64,000 nucleotides of DNA from CBDDFQ01 sp965227035 (GTDB lineage Bacteria > Pseudomonadota > Gammaproteobacteria > Burkholderiales > Burkholderiaceae_C). Where the stretch lies: contig OZ245724.1 in assembly GCA_965227035.1 (NCBI GenBank), positions 1,426,001 to 1,490,000 on the forward strand. Reading direction: 5' to 3'. Position numbers and translations under genes: made by a program. Positions 46,401 through 54,863 of this stretch are shown here, piece by piece; positions within the stretch are counted from its first letter, which is position 1, and each line of letters begins with the position of its first letter. The notes beneath the pieces were generated by a model. It saw nothing but the letters and a program-made list of their open reading frames with translations, was not told where the DNA came from and did not search any database.

Positions 46401-49400
46401 CGATTCCAGGCGACACCAACGCGCCCGGATCGAATCCCGGCGACTACTCCTATGCCGACGGATCGAGTGCAGCGCTCGTCACTACCCGCACGATTTCAGT
46501 CACGGTAAATGCCGTGAACGATGCGCCCCAACGCAACGGAGCTGCGGCAGTGACATTGCCTGCCGTGAACGAAGACACCGGCTCGACACCGACTGGCGAC
46601 ACGATCGCCAACCTATTTGCCGGCAAGTTCAAGGATCCCCTCGATCCGATCACCAATGGCTCGTCTGCGAACGCGTTTTACGGCGTCGCGGTAGTCGGAT
46701 ACACGCCGAATGCGGCGCAGGGCGTCTGGCAATACCAGGTCGATGGAACAGGCGCCTGGGTCGACATCGGCGCACGCACGCTTGGCACAGCGCTCGTACT
46801 CGATTCGAACGACAAAGTGCGCTTCGTTGCCGCAGGCGATTTCCACGGCACGCCCGATGGATTGACGGCACGCCTGGTCGAAGACGGCGGATCGCCGCCA
46901 GTCGGCGGAACGCAGGTCGACTTGTCGGGCGGCAGCGCGACCGGCGGAAGTTCGCGCTACAGCGATTCGTCGAACGCGGTGACGTTGGGCACGACGGTGA
47001 CATCGGTGAACGACAGGCCAACGCTCGCAACGTCAACCTTGGCATCGACGGTCGAAGACACCGCAGCGCCCGCAGGCGCAACCGTCGCCACGATTTTCGG
47101 CGGCACATACAGCGACGCGACCGACAACCAGACGGCCATCACCGGCGGCGGCAACAGCGCCACCGCTCTGGGCGGCATCGCGATTACCGGCAATGCCAGC
47201 ACCTCGGCTGAAGGAAAGTGGCAATACAACACGAGCGGCACCTGGATCGATCTGCCCACCGGTTTGTCCGACGCCAGCGCACTCGTGCTGCGAACGACCG
47301 ACCAGCTGCGCTTCGTTCCCGCCGGCGATTACAACGGCACGCCCGGAGCATTGACGGTACGCGCAGCGGACACCACGCAGACCTTTGCAACAGGCGTCGA
47401 TATCGGCACTGCGGCGGCTTCCGCAACCGGTACATGGTCGATCGCGACCACGCTCACGACAGCAGTGGCCGCGCGCAACGACGCACCGGTACTGACAGGC
47501 GCGGCGACCAATCCGAGCGTTACCGAAAACAATCTCACCGGTGCTTCGGTGAGCATCTCTCCAGTGAAGCTCCTCACCGGCACTACGACTATTGCCGATC
47601 TCGACCTTGCGACCACGACAGGTCTTTCCTCGACCGTCTTCGGCGCAGGATCGATCACGGTTTCGTTCACCGATGCGTATCGCACCGGCGACGTCCTCTT
47701 CGTCGATCTCGCGTCGCTTACCGGCGGCGTGCTTCCCACGGGAGTCTCCACATCCGGTGGCAGCGCAGGCGCGTTGACGATCACGCTCGCCAGCGGCACC
47801 ACGCTTGCGCAGGTCCAGGAGATGCTTCGCGCGATTTCATACCAAAGCACCAGCGACGATCCGACCCCCGGCGGCGACACCGACCGGCACTACAGCATTG
47901 TGGTGAACGACGGCAACAACGTTCAAGCGGGCGGTAACGCGGGTGGAGCAGCCGCACTGAATTCGAACGTCATCGACGGCATCATCACGATCACAGCGGT
48001 GAACGATCCACCGACGGCTGTAGACGATGTGAACAGCATCAACGAGAACGACATATCGGTAGCCGGCGACTTAACTCGGGGCACACCGGGGCAGGATTCC
48101 GATCCGGATTCGGCAACGCTCACCGTGACCACGATCCGTACCGGGACCGAAGCTGCGGGTACAGGAACTTCCGGTACCGTCGGATCGCCGCTCGGCGGAA
48201 GCTACGGCTCCATCACGATAAGCGCCAACGGAAGCTACACCTACACGCTGGACAACAACAACCCGACGGTAAACGCGCTCATCGCCGGACAGTCCTTGAC
48301 CGAGACTTTCACGTACACCATCAGCGATGGAAACGGCGGCACCGACACTGCGCAAGTGACGATCACGATCCACGGTGTCACCGACACGGCGCCCGCGATT
48401 TCTGCCATCGACAACAACGGCGGTTTGACGGGTCAATCCACGGTGAGCGAGGCTGGGCTTGGGAACCTAGGCAACACCAGCGAAAGCACGACCGGCATTG
48501 TCGTGGTGCAGGCCCCGGACGGGCTCGACCACATCACGATCAACGGTACCAACGTGACCGCAGCGCAATTGGCTGCACTCGGCGGCACGCCCGTATCGAT
48601 TGCCACGGTGAAGGGCACGCTGCAGTTGACCAATTTCAATGGCGGCACCGGTGAGCTGTCTTATACGTACACGCTGGGCACCGCGCAGACGCATCCCGCA
48701 ACCGGCGATGTGACCGATGTGTTCACGCTGTCGGTGACCGATGTGACACCCCAGGTGAGCAGTGGCACCCTGACCATACTGATTCAGGACGATGTACCGA
48801 CCGCGAACAACGATTCGGCCGATGTCACCGAGAACACGGCAGGCGTGGTTTCGGCCAACCTGCTGACCGGCGCAGGCGCAGATCGAATCGGTGCAGACGC
48901 CAATTCGAACCCGGTGACTGCGGTGTCGGTCGGTGGCGTCGCGCACACCGTCGGTACGAGCTTTGCGACAGCCTACGGATCGATCGTGGTCAACTCGAAC
49001 GGTACCTACACCTACACGCTCGACAACAACAACGCGACAGTGCAGCACCTCATCGGTGGCGAAACGCTGGCCGACACGATCAGCTATGTCATTACCGACG
49101 GCGACGGCGATACATCGACTGCCAACCTGGTAGTGACGATTCACGGAGCGAACGATCCGGTGTCCATTACCGTGACCGACAGCAACGGCGGTGCAACCGG
49201 GCAAGCGACCGTTTCCGAGCAGGGTATCAACGACCCGAGCGATTCCAGCGAAACGACGACGGGCACTTTCACCCTGAGCGCGCCCGATGGACTGGATCAC
49301 ATCACCGTTGGCGGCACCACTGTCACGAATGCCCAATTGCTCGCGAGCAGTACCACACCGCTCACTTTCACGACCGCGAAGGGCGTCTTGACGATCAACG

Positions 49401-50647
49401 GCTACGACGCGACTTCGGGCCTGGTGAATTACAGCTACACCCAGACCACAGCGCAGATCAACGGCGCTACAGATGTGACCGATGTGTTCACCATTGGAGT
49501 GGAAGATCGCAACGGCGACACGAGCAGCGGCACGCTGACCGTGCTTCTGCTCGACGCGCAACCCATTGCAAACAACGACACCGGCACGATCACGGTCGGT
49601 GGCGCGAATGCATCGATCGCGGGCAACGTCATCGGTGGCTCCGGCAATCCTGGCGATGTCGCAGACAGGCTAGGCGGCGATGCGATCGCCAATCCTGTGA
49701 CCGGCGTTTCTTTCGGTGGCGTGAGCGGGACCATCGGTGGACCGCTTGCGGGCGCGTACGGTAGCCTGGTGCTGAACGCGAACGGTTCGTACAGCTACGC
49801 AGTGAACATCCGCGACCCGAGGGTCAGCGCGCTGAGCGACGGCAAATCCCTTACCGAGACGTACACCTACAGCATCGTCGATGCGGACGGCGACACGGCA
49901 ACGGCCACCCTCACGATCGTGATTCGCGGCTCGACCGATAACGTCAAGATGGGCGATCAGATCTTCCCGACGATCTATGAAAGCGATCTGGGTCAGATCG
50001 ATCAGGGCTACACACCTGCCTTGTTCGTGCAGTTGGCGGTTCGCGCTTCGGCATCCGATATCGGAGCGTTGGGCGGCGAGCTGGCCGATGGAGAGGGCTC
50101 TGCAGATGGCTCCGAAATCAAGTCGGAAACGATCTCGCAAACCTTGTCGCAGGGTGCGGACAACGCGCAGTACGTGAGCCGTCAGGGCGTCGCGTTCTCG
50201 GTGGGCTTGCTGGCTGACACGCAGTCGCGAACACGCGGCGCAGGCAACAGCATGATCACCGGCGCAAGCACGCTGTTCAATGACTTCTCGCCGTTCGCCG
50301 CGCAAGAATTCGGCGCGGGCGGCGTCGACGATACGTCGACTGCGGCGGATCAGGCGCCGCCTCCACCTGCCGCGCCGAACGCGCCCAGTGCATCGCTGGA
50401 CGCAGGGCAGGACGAGGTCGAAGCTGTAGCGCTCGCGGAGAAAGCGATAGAGCAGGCGAGGGACGCTGCAGGGCGACCGGCTATTGCGGCCGTCGGCAAC
50501 GCAGGCGGATCAGCCGTTCGGGCGCGTCCTTCGGGCGCTGCGTCTTTCAGCGAAAGACTCGAAGCGATTGCTGCCCGCCAGAAGAGCGCGGGAGCGCCCC
50601 TCACAGATATCCAGCGAGCCATCCCGGTCGCATCGGCGAAGGTCTGA
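40457..50647 (+). CDS. Giant repetitive surface protein: LEPR-XLL-like N-terminus, DUF4347, cadherin-like and VCBS repeats
   Basis: GAGGGA lies 9 bases before the ATG; 3,396 residues. There is no ordinary Sec signal. Instead the N-terminus is basic and carries LESRQLFDGAALVDAA (L21-E22-S23-R24), which matches the LEPR-XLL-type motif found at the start of very large bacterial repeat proteins. An Ala/Ser-rich spacer is followed by DUF4347 (about 102-270: VYVIDKSVDQW, IHIFSHGADG, ILLYGCDVSQS). Next are many immunoglobulin-like repeats of about 100 residues, including cadherin/CSPG-type units (HG-Y/S-L plus FTQ-x-x-V-x-x-G-x-x-Y-V-H/N-D-G) and three VCBS-like units after about residue 2,510, two with interleaved PDGLDHITI-G modules. 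The last 250 residues are non-repetitive and Ala-rich. RTX nonapeptides are absent. It is likely an adhesin or biofilm protein. Confidence 0.9.
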   Translation: MSLSSDKRAQFLRPRAHRYVLESRQLFDGAALVDAAHHDTSNTAAADSSAQAEASRASAEAAAKTQAPAAPAAINSSPDAAASTPKASEAVSSSAGAMPAAVEVYVIDKSVDQWQQIASDLAKTAPDGTKFVYLERDSGGSEQLASALSGLSGISSIHIFSHGADGQVVLGNTTLDSATLSQHADAWKAIGAAMTAEGDILLYGCDVSQSSTVFIDRLAGITGADVAASSDATGSAIHGGNWTLESRSGSIETAAVADEAYAGLLAAPTVNTSTTEITVIEPTTLNDVSTTRATLSGWTLSDDGVGSSTVRVDATVSNTGVGTLSDPSANGSAITIAGGLRYTGSVGGAQAWLNQLVFTASNAELGSSAAHAQITVSITDGESTPLTASRVIDVTVTAANDPATLNDGVATVVEGSNVAITGTALAPVDSEVTFGSQNTTQLVYRLTQDTSYGYLTLNGDRLGVGSTFTQAQVESGSVRYVHTAGGTAQQNTADEFRVSLNDGATPQANSATAKVTINVTPVNQAPTVSGGGDIFEGQPANATSAGVPQSIVGNFITADGGGDPGDPTLNVKLTGLTAHGSLFFTGSAVVNGVTTVFTNHLMTSADLAGSGFVFAYSARGGLRYSNDGIDVAGLPPSDSFNVTVTDGGGGLGAGAALSASTTIALNIRPVNDDPTLNPASTLTATVTGNGPDATPATADDFRVTITTGMLQVTDVDSGNERISFVLTDIPVHGYVLVNNEIIGLGSTFNMADVVAGRVQYIQLDPAGVGATDLFKFKVQDNALSVKWDGAGEDFTRTGGIYDNAAETSPLTEFTFTLNLQASASGGDGTGLTPRAPAPAPTTSLTTSYAGTDPNTGTPVSTVTEGGTTVIYGDDGVHSPMLFYAATGVPSSQVIYTIEGFTGTTGAWNGVIQRFNTTTSTWVNLSQYDTFSQADLDAGRVQFVHDGNEDFESGVRLQVSAGGIDNGAPLVTDIEFKFYVKPVNDAPVTNGSTNNLMLEGGTTAITTAQLSFSDADDATSESYLENTATLPGGLGNNFALNNGALGGTPLQFFITSLPTHGKLQWNNGGTWTDVLVSDLNTTLFNTSLITGSAGTTGLRYVHDGSEARTDTFGAVSRDRWNADSNSGSVSFVVTNVNDPPQIASDPTQPDPTGTDPNNIGGASANQPLVGVLEGTVMQITNAYLQAYDPDSTSQQVQYRITQAPAHGYIAYSDNGTTFQLIGLGFSFTQEQVANGKIYYVNDGSDPTSTGYPATPDDLFKFTLADGDKEQVNNSFWIYVTPTNDAPVVAGPTGPINIDSAIPGNNPVAGFSVSDPDLATVELQESDFMQVTVRLLNSANTPFNLANYGGTTIQVATTGAASGISIDGTHGGSDDYLTIRGTSAQVNAALAGLTVTFATDRNAIYKVEVVADDRVRDASTGAFLDRDSGTGGTQPGGNGGGTLNSPPTGSITPSTVVNSELNFYTDAANSIAAIAGNVSAKSVVIRASSVNDPATLTGPSTATTFEDQPTFIGGSFVVSDPESAAFDTPVTVTLSVPQGTLGIGGSGAQTTITPPAGQAVGITGDNTGTVTLTGRASDIEALLNSSTLGLTYTSAANANHDQNSGGTAGDVTLTTTFSDGASNIGNDGGSGSVSNNPAPLITAITITAVNDAPTVTAGTGSVSIVGTTSIGGFVIADTDNTDGGPLASTAGETDFVQVTIRLTDTSNVPLSALQHLNVVLSSTSSPAEDGTSFEIDNTYSGNASALVIRGTVANVNSYLAGLQLSLSGALLNGDTTYRIQVVADDRVRNVATGVLTASANGGDNPSGAGVGSGTTAPPGDVAGSIVDPYATAPTSGEVLKNTGIGFRAIFPSGVNDPGVISAANVTVNEGSGTITFNASNGNFSIADPDAQSASNMTATVTVPAGFVFTTVGGAGGSVVGLTTSTITITGTQAQINSRLQAMTVSLPDEAASGLNDPTAADWNGTFNVTVVYNDMGNTGGRPGTIPGDTNAPGSNPGDYSYADGSSAALVTTRTISVTVNAVNDAPQRNGAAAVTLPAVNEDTGSTPTGDTIANLFAGKFKDPLDPITNGSSANAFYGVAVVGYTPNAAQGVWQYQVDGTGAWVDIGARTLGTALVLDSNDKVRFVAAGDFHGTPDGLTARLVEDGGSPPVGGTQVDLSGGSATGGSSRYSDSSNAVTLGTTVTSVNDRPTLATSTLASTVEDTAAPAGATVATIFGGTYSDATDNQTAITGGGNSATALGGIAITGNASTSAEGKWQYNTSGTWIDLPTGLSDASALVLRTTDQLRFVPAGDYNGTPGALTVRAADTTQTFATGVDIGTAAASATGTWSIATTLTTAVAARNDAPVLTGAATNPSVTENNLTGASVSISPVKLLTGTTTIADLDLATTTGLSSTVFGAGSITVSFTDAYRTGDVLFVDLASLTGGVLPTGVSTSGGSAGALTITLASGTTLAQVQEMLRAISYQSTSDDPTPGGDTDRHYSIVVNDGNNVQAGGNAGGAAALNSNVIDGIITITAVNDPPTAVDDVNSINENDISVAGDLTRGTPGQDSDPDSATLTVTTIRTGTEAAGTGTSGTVGSPLGGSYGSITISANGSYTYTLDNNNPTVNALIAGQSLTETFTYTISDGNGGTDTAQVTITIHGVTDTAPAISAIDNNGGLTGQSTVSEAGLGNLGNTSESTTGIVVVQAPDGLDHITINGTNVTAAQLAALGGTPVSIATVKGTLQLTNFNGGTGELSYTYTLGTAQTHPATGDVTDVFTLSVTDVTPQVSSGTLTILIQDDVPTANNDSADVTENTAGVVSANLLTGAGADRIGADANSNPVTAVSVGGVAHTVGTSFATAYGSIVVNSNGTYTYTLDNNNATVQHLIGGETLADTISYVITDGDGDTSTANLVVTIHGANDPVSITVTDSNGGATGQATVSEQGINDPSDSSETTTGTFTLSAPDGLDHITVGGTTVTNAQLLASSTTPLTFTTAKGVLTINGYDATSGLVNYSYTQTTAQINGATDVTDVFTIGVEDRNGDTSSGTLTVLLLDAQPIANNDTGTITVGGANASIAGNVIGGSGNPGDVADRLGGDAIANPVTGVSFGGVSGTIGGPLAGAYGSLVLNANGSYSYAVNIRDPRVSALSDGKSLTETYTYSIVDADGDTATATLTIVIRGSTDNVKMGDQIFPTIYESDLGQIDQGYTPALFVQLAVRASASDIGALGGELADGEGSADGSEIKSETISQTLSQGADNAQYVSRQGVAFSVGLLADTQSRTRGAGNSMITGASTLFNDFSPFAAQEFGAGGVDDTSTAADQAPPPPAAPNAPSASLDAGQDEVEAVALAEKAIEQARDAAGRPAIAAVGNAGGSAVRARPSGAASFSERLEAIAARQKSAGAPLTDIQRAIPVASAKV

Positions 50648-50720
50648 TCACTCGACTGAACATCTCGTCGATCGACTCGACAACCAGACAACGAAGTACA
50701 CAGGAATCCTAAAAGTCACC

Positions 50721-52610
50721 ATGTCATCCAAGAAGTTGAATTTGAAGCTGTTGCCAGCATCCATCGCCGTTTTACTGTTCGTCGCAGGCTGCTCGGTAAC
50801 CCCGGAGAAGATACCTCCCTCGGAAGTCTCACAACGCATCCAGGGCGATAGAGAAGCCATTTACAGGGCTCAGGAGCCACTCCGCGAACCGGTGACCTTT
50901 TCGGTCGCCCTCGCACGAGCGCTGAAGTACAACCTCGACTACAAGCTCAAGCTCATGGAGAGCGCCTTGTCGCTTCGCCTGCTCGAGGTGTCCGAGCTCG
51001 ACATGCTTCCCAAGGTGATTGCCGAAGCAGGCTACAGCTCGCGCAACAACGATTCCGGCGGCACCAGTATCGGTATCGAAGACCGTGTCGTGAGCTTGCG
51101 TCCGTCCACCTCGGAAGAACGCCAGCACTACACAGCCCGTGCCACTTTCTCGTGGAATGCGCTCGACTTCGGGCTCAGCTACTACCGCGCGAAACAGGCC
51201 TCCGACGAATACAACATCGCCGAAGAAAGGCGCCGCAAGATCCTGCACAACATCGTGCAGGACGTTCGCAACGCGTACTGGCGTGCGGTAAGTGCCCAGC
51301 AATTGTTGGGCGAAGCAAATTCGCTCTACATGCGAATCAACGACGCGATGCAGAAATCGCGCGAGGCAGAACGTGCCGGTGTGTTGCCTCCGACGCAGGC
51401 CCTTGCATACCAGCGCGCCTTGCTCGATGCAATGACCCTGATCAACGTGAAGCGCCAGGAAATGGAATTCGCCAAGCGCGAACTCGCGGCGCTCATGAGC
51501 GTGACCCCGGGTACCGACTTCACGCTGGCAGATCGAATGGACGATCGACTTGCGCAGGTTCCCGTGAATATCGGCGAGCTGGAGCAGATCGCTCTGGAAA
51601 ACCGACCGGAGTTGCGCGAAGAGGATTACAAGAAACGCATCGGCGTCGTCGAAGCCAAAAAGCAGATTGCAGCGCTGTTCCCCAGCCTCAATTTCACAGC
51701 CGGTCCGCGCTACGACTCGAACGATTACGCCTACAACAACTCATGGTTCGATGCAGGTGTGAGCCTTTCGGTGAACCTGATGCGACTAGCCTCGTATCCG
51801 ACCTTCCAGCGCACCAACGATGCACGCGCACAGAACGATCAGGCACGCCGCCTTGCATTGACGATGGCGATCATCACGCAAGTTCGGGTTTCCGTTGAGC
51901 GCTACAAGCTGTCGGTGCTGGACTACCGCCTCGCGGCCGATTCCACCGACGTCGATCAACGACTGGCCAGCATCGCGCGCGGCACCAGCAGCAACAAACT
52001 CGAGAGCGAACTCGAGTCGCTGCGCACCGAGGCTCGCGCCCTCGTGTCCCGATTCCAGCTCGCCACCGCCTACGCCGCAACGCAGGCTTCCTACGGCCGA
52101 ATCATGAATTCGGTCGGCCTCGATTTGCTGCCCGATACCATCGCGAGCCTCGACATTCCGACGCTGTCGCGTGCCATCGATGAATCGCTGGATGCCGGTG
52201 AGCGCAATGCGTTCGTCACGCAGGTCCAACAGGTCGACGTGATGCTGCCGGTGCTGGTTCGGGTGTCGAATCTGCCTGCTGGGGTGAATGCGGATGCAGT
52301 GAAAAAATCGATCGAGAACATCGTGACCCGCAACAGCATCAACGTCGTGAACAGCACAGCGCCTGTCAACGGCGTGACGCCGCTGGTGCTGAGCATGGAA
52401 TACCAGCCGGTTGCGTCTACGAGCACGACGCGAGCTCGCTGGAACATTACGTTGTCCGACAGCTCGGGCAAGCAGGTGGTCTCGCAGAACTACGGCAGCT
52501 TCGTGCCCAACGCGTCGACCGACAGGACCATGGGCGCGTTCGCGGAAGCGGCGACGCTGTCGGTGATCGGATCGGTTCGCCAGGCGAGCCGCGATCAAAA
52601 CACGAACTGA
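50721..52610 (+). CDS. TolC-family outer-membrane lipoprotein channel
   Basis: Start at the ATG at 50721, which opens a lipoprotein signal (MSSKKLNLKL, lipobox LFVAGC, Cys24); 629 residues. The body is long, helical and alanine/arginine-rich, with a duplicated outer-membrane efflux protein pattern (VTFSVALARALKYNLDYKLKL near 60; a second half from about 280, then VEAKKQIAALFPSLNF). About 140 extra residues at the C-terminus (from about 490, with VLVRVSNLPAGVNADAVKKS) are beyond the usual TolC length. It presumably forms the outer-membrane exit duct for this locus. It is 73 bases after the giant gene and 19 before the adaptor. Confidence 0.88.
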   Translation: MSSKKLNLKLLPASIAVLLFVAGCSVTPEKIPPSEVSQRIQGDREAIYRAQEPLREPVTFSVALARALKYNLDYKLKLMESALSLRLLEVSELDMLPKVIAEAGYSSRNNDSGGTSIGIEDRVVSLRPSTSEERQHYTARATFSWNALDFGLSYYRAKQASDEYNIAEERRRKILHNIVQDVRNAYWRAVSAQQLLGEANSLYMRINDAMQKSREAERAGVLPPTQALAYQRALLDAMTLINVKRQEMEFAKRELAALMSVTPGTDFTLADRMDDRLAQVPVNIGELEQIALENRPELREEDYKKRIGVVEAKKQIAALFPSLNFTAGPRYDSNDYAYNNSWFDAGVSLSVNLMRLASYPTFQRTNDARAQNDQARRLALTMAIITQVRVSVERYKLSVLDYRLAADSTDVDQRLASIARGTSSNKLESELESLRTEARALVSRFQLATAYAATQASYGRIMNSVGLDLLPDTIASLDIPTLSRAIDESLDAGERNAFVTQVQQVDVMLPVLVRVSNLPAGVNADAVKKSIENIVTRNSINVVNSTAPVNGVTPLVLSMEYQPVASTSTTRARWNITLSDSSGKQVVSQNYGSFVPNASTDRTMGAFAEAATLSVIGSVRQASRDQNTN

Positions 52611-52629
52611 TCGAACGACGGGAATTTCG

Positions 52630-53481
52630 ATGAACAAGATATTTGCGCGAGAAGTTGTCGCGCTTGGTGCGACCGTGTTGTTGGCGGCCGCCGCAACGAT
52701 TGCCAATGCACAAACGCAGATGCAGACGCAGATGCAATCGCAATCGCAGATGCCGACGCAGTCACCTGTGCAGTCGCAGGCAGCTACATCGTCATCCGCC
52801 GAGTCCGTACGATTCCTCGTCGTGGCGAACAGCGAAAGCGTCGTGTCTGCTGTGACGTCCGGCCGAATCGCCACAATCAACGTCGGGCTGGGAGATGCCG
52901 TGCGTGCTGGCCAGAGTGTCGCGACCATCGACTGCGCCGAGACAGTCGCGCGTCGCGATGCCGCGCGTGCCGAGCTTGCATCTTCTCGCGTGCAGTACGA
53001 AGCGAAGCAGAAACTTCAGGGGCTGCAGTCGGCCGCCGAAGTGGAAGTCGAGATGGCTGCGGCCAACGTGAATCGAAGCGAGAGCCAGGTCAAGGTATTC
53101 GACGCGCAGGTCGCCCAATGCCAGATGTCATCACCCTTCGCTGGCCGTGTCGCGCGGGTTCATGTCAAGGTCGGGCAGGGCGTGTCTGCAGGTGCGCCGG
53201 TCATGGATATCGTCGGCTCGGGCACACCCAAGGCAAAGCTCAATGCACCGTCGAAATGGCTGCAATGGCTCAAGGTGGGCGACACGCTCAAGGCCACTGT
53301 CGACGAGACGGGCGAAAGCTACCCGATTCGGGTGTCGCGCATCTCCGGACGGGTGGATGCGGTAAGCCAGACCGTGGAACTCGAAGCCAGCTTCACAGGT
53401 AAATCCGGCAATGTGCTGCCAGGCATGAGCGGCATCGCACGGGTCGATGCTTCCTCGGGCCTCAAATCAGCCAAGCCCTGA
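52630..53481 (+). CDS. Periplasmic HlyD/RND-type adaptor with Gln/Met-rich linker
   Basis: 283 residues. A Sec signal peptide (about 1-28, ending ANAQ) is followed by a low-complexity linker of Gln/Met/Ser/Thr (about 28-58). Then a split lipoyl domain (GRIATINVGLGDAVRAGQSVATIDCAE and CQMSSPFAGRVARVHVKVGQGVSAGAPVMDI) around a helical hairpin (about 108-160), and a beta-barrel end. It is shorter than most adaptors and probably not anchored by a membrane helix. The layout is that of periplasmic fusion proteins which bridge an inner-membrane partner to TolC. Confidence 0.85.
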   Translation: MNKIFAREVVALGATVLLAAAATIANAQTQMQTQMQSQSQMPTQSPVQSQAATSSSAESVRFLVVANSESVVSAVTSGRIATINVGLGDAVRAGQSVATIDCAETVARRDAARAELASSRVQYEAKQKLQGLQSAAEVEVEMAAANVNRSESQVKVFDAQVAQCQMSSPFAGRVARVHVKVGQGVSAGAPVMDIVGSGTPKAKLNAPSKWLQWLKVGDTLKATVDETGESYPIRVSRISGRVDAVSQTVELEASFTGKSGNVLPGMSGIARVDASSGLKSAKP

Positions 53482-53504
53482 TTCGCGGCCAGGCAACCTC
53501 GCAA

Positions 53505-54863
53505 ATGAGCGATTTCTCTGCGTCCCTGTCTGCGCTTGAATACAAAGTCCGTAGTGCTGCGACCACTGCGGAACTCGCTTTTGTGTTGTGCAACGACACC
53601 CGCCAGGTGGTCGATTTCCGAATTGCCGCGCTGGTGTCGTTCAACGGCCGATTGCGAACCCGATTGGCAGGCCATTCAGGGCTAGCAGACGTCGAGGCCG
53701 ATTCGCCTTACGCGTTATGGCTGGCGGAGGTTGCCGATCATCTGAAGCCGCAGTTGCAGGATTCGCCGCCACAGGCCCGATTGCTTGCCGTGGAAGCGGG
53801 CAGTTTGCCGAAACATCTCGGATCGCAATGGGACGAATGGATGCCGGCGCACATATGGGCCATCGGTCTCGCGGGCCCCGACGGTATCGTGAGAGCAATT
53901 TTGTTTATGGCCCGCGACGCGGCGTGGCCCTCGCAGCTCGATCCGGGATCGGGGGAACTGGGCATCGTCCAGGCGAGTCATTCGTTCGGACACGCCTGGT
54001 GGGCTTTGGCGGGACGTCGTCCTTCGCTGGAACAATACTGGCAACGATGGGTAAAACCAGGCGCATGGAAATGGGCGCTGGCCGTCGTGCTCTTTCTTTT
54101 GCTCGTGCCTATCAAGGAATATGTCCTGGTTCCGGTCGAGATCGTCTCTACACACACTCAAGTTGTCTCATCTCCGCGCGATGGCGTGATCCGCCGCATG
54201 ACCGTGCTGCCCAATTCGAGCGTCAAAGCAGGGCAGACGATTGCGGAACTCGACGACACCACGCTGTACAACCGTCTTGCGGTGGCACAAGCTGCGTTGA
54301 GCACTGCACGAATCGAATCCCAGCAGGCTTCGCAGCGTGCTATCGAAACACAGGCTGCCAAGTCGGAAATGAATTTGGCCGACGGAAGGCTCCAGGAAAA
54401 AGAAGTGGAAGTCGAGTCGATCAATCGTGAGATCGACCGACTCTCGATAAAGGCACCTGCTGCTGGCGTCGTTATCTACAGCGATCCGGATGACTGGGCC
54501 GGCAAGCCGGTCCAGACTGGCGAGCGAGTCGGCGTGCTGGCCGATCCGACATCTCTAGGCGTGCAGGCCTGGGTGCCCGTCGGTGAGGCGATCAACCTGA
54601 CGCCGGGCGCACCCATGACCATCTTCCTGCGAGTTGCGCCGTTGAGTCCCTTGTCGGCCAAGCTCGATTACGCGAGCTACCAGGTGATCGATTCCCCGCA
54701 GTCGGTCGCCAGCTATCTGCTCCGAGGCCATCTGACCGAGGCGCCCGAGAACGCGCGAATCGGACTTCGAGGAACTGCGCGTATCACCGGTAACTGGACG
54801 GTGCTTGGCTATCTGATGTTCCGCCGTCCGTTCGCTGCGGCTCGCGAGTGGTGCGGATGCTGA
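53505..54863 (+). CDS. HlyD-family membrane adaptor with GAF-like N-terminal region
   Basis: 452 residues. The N-terminal 180 residues are cytoplasmic-looking and soluble, with a pattern like GAF sensor domains (VVDFRIAALVSFNGRLRTRLAG; LGIVQASHSFGHAWWALAG). One membrane helix (about 188-208, WKWALAVVLFLLLVPIKEYVLV) leads to a HlyD-type periplasmic part: lipoyl half VVSSPRDGVIRRMTVLPNSSVKAGQTIAELDD, coiled coil about 265-310, then IKAPAAGVVIYSD. Its last bases overlap the start of the M50 gene. Adaptors of type I systems do not usually carry a sensor-like cytoplasmic domain of this size; ligand is unknown. Confidence 0.85.
   Translation: MSDFSASLSALEYKVRSAATTAELAFVLCNDTRQVVDFRIAALVSFNGRLRTRLAGHSGLADVEADSPYALWLAEVADHLKPQLQDSPPQARLLAVEAGSLPKHLGSQWDEWMPAHIWAIGLAGPDGIVRAILFMARDAAWPSQLDPGSGELGIVQASHSFGHAWWALAGRRPSLEQYWQRWVKPGAWKWALAVVLFLLLVPIKEYVLVPVEIVSTHTQVVSSPRDGVIRRMTVLPNSSVKAGQTIAELDDTTLYNRLAVAQAALSTARIESQQASQRAIETQAAKSEMNLADGRLQEKEVEVESINREIDRLSIKAPAAGVVIYSDPDDWAGKPVQTGERVGVLADPTSLGVQAWVPVGEAINLTPGAPMTIFLRVAPLSPLSAKLDYASYQVIDSPQSVASYLLRGHLTEAPENARIGLRGTARITGNWTVLGYLMFRRPFAAAREWCGC

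Noticed and set aside
41270..50000. CRISPR-like or phage-tail-fibre repeats in the giant gene
   Set aside because: The repeats are protein-level, about 100 residues each and diverged at the DNA level; there are no short identical direct repeats with unique spacers.
40457..50647. RTX adhesin exported by a classical type I system
   Set aside because: No GGxGxDxxx nonapeptides were seen in the C-terminal region and no ABC exporter is encoded in the locus.
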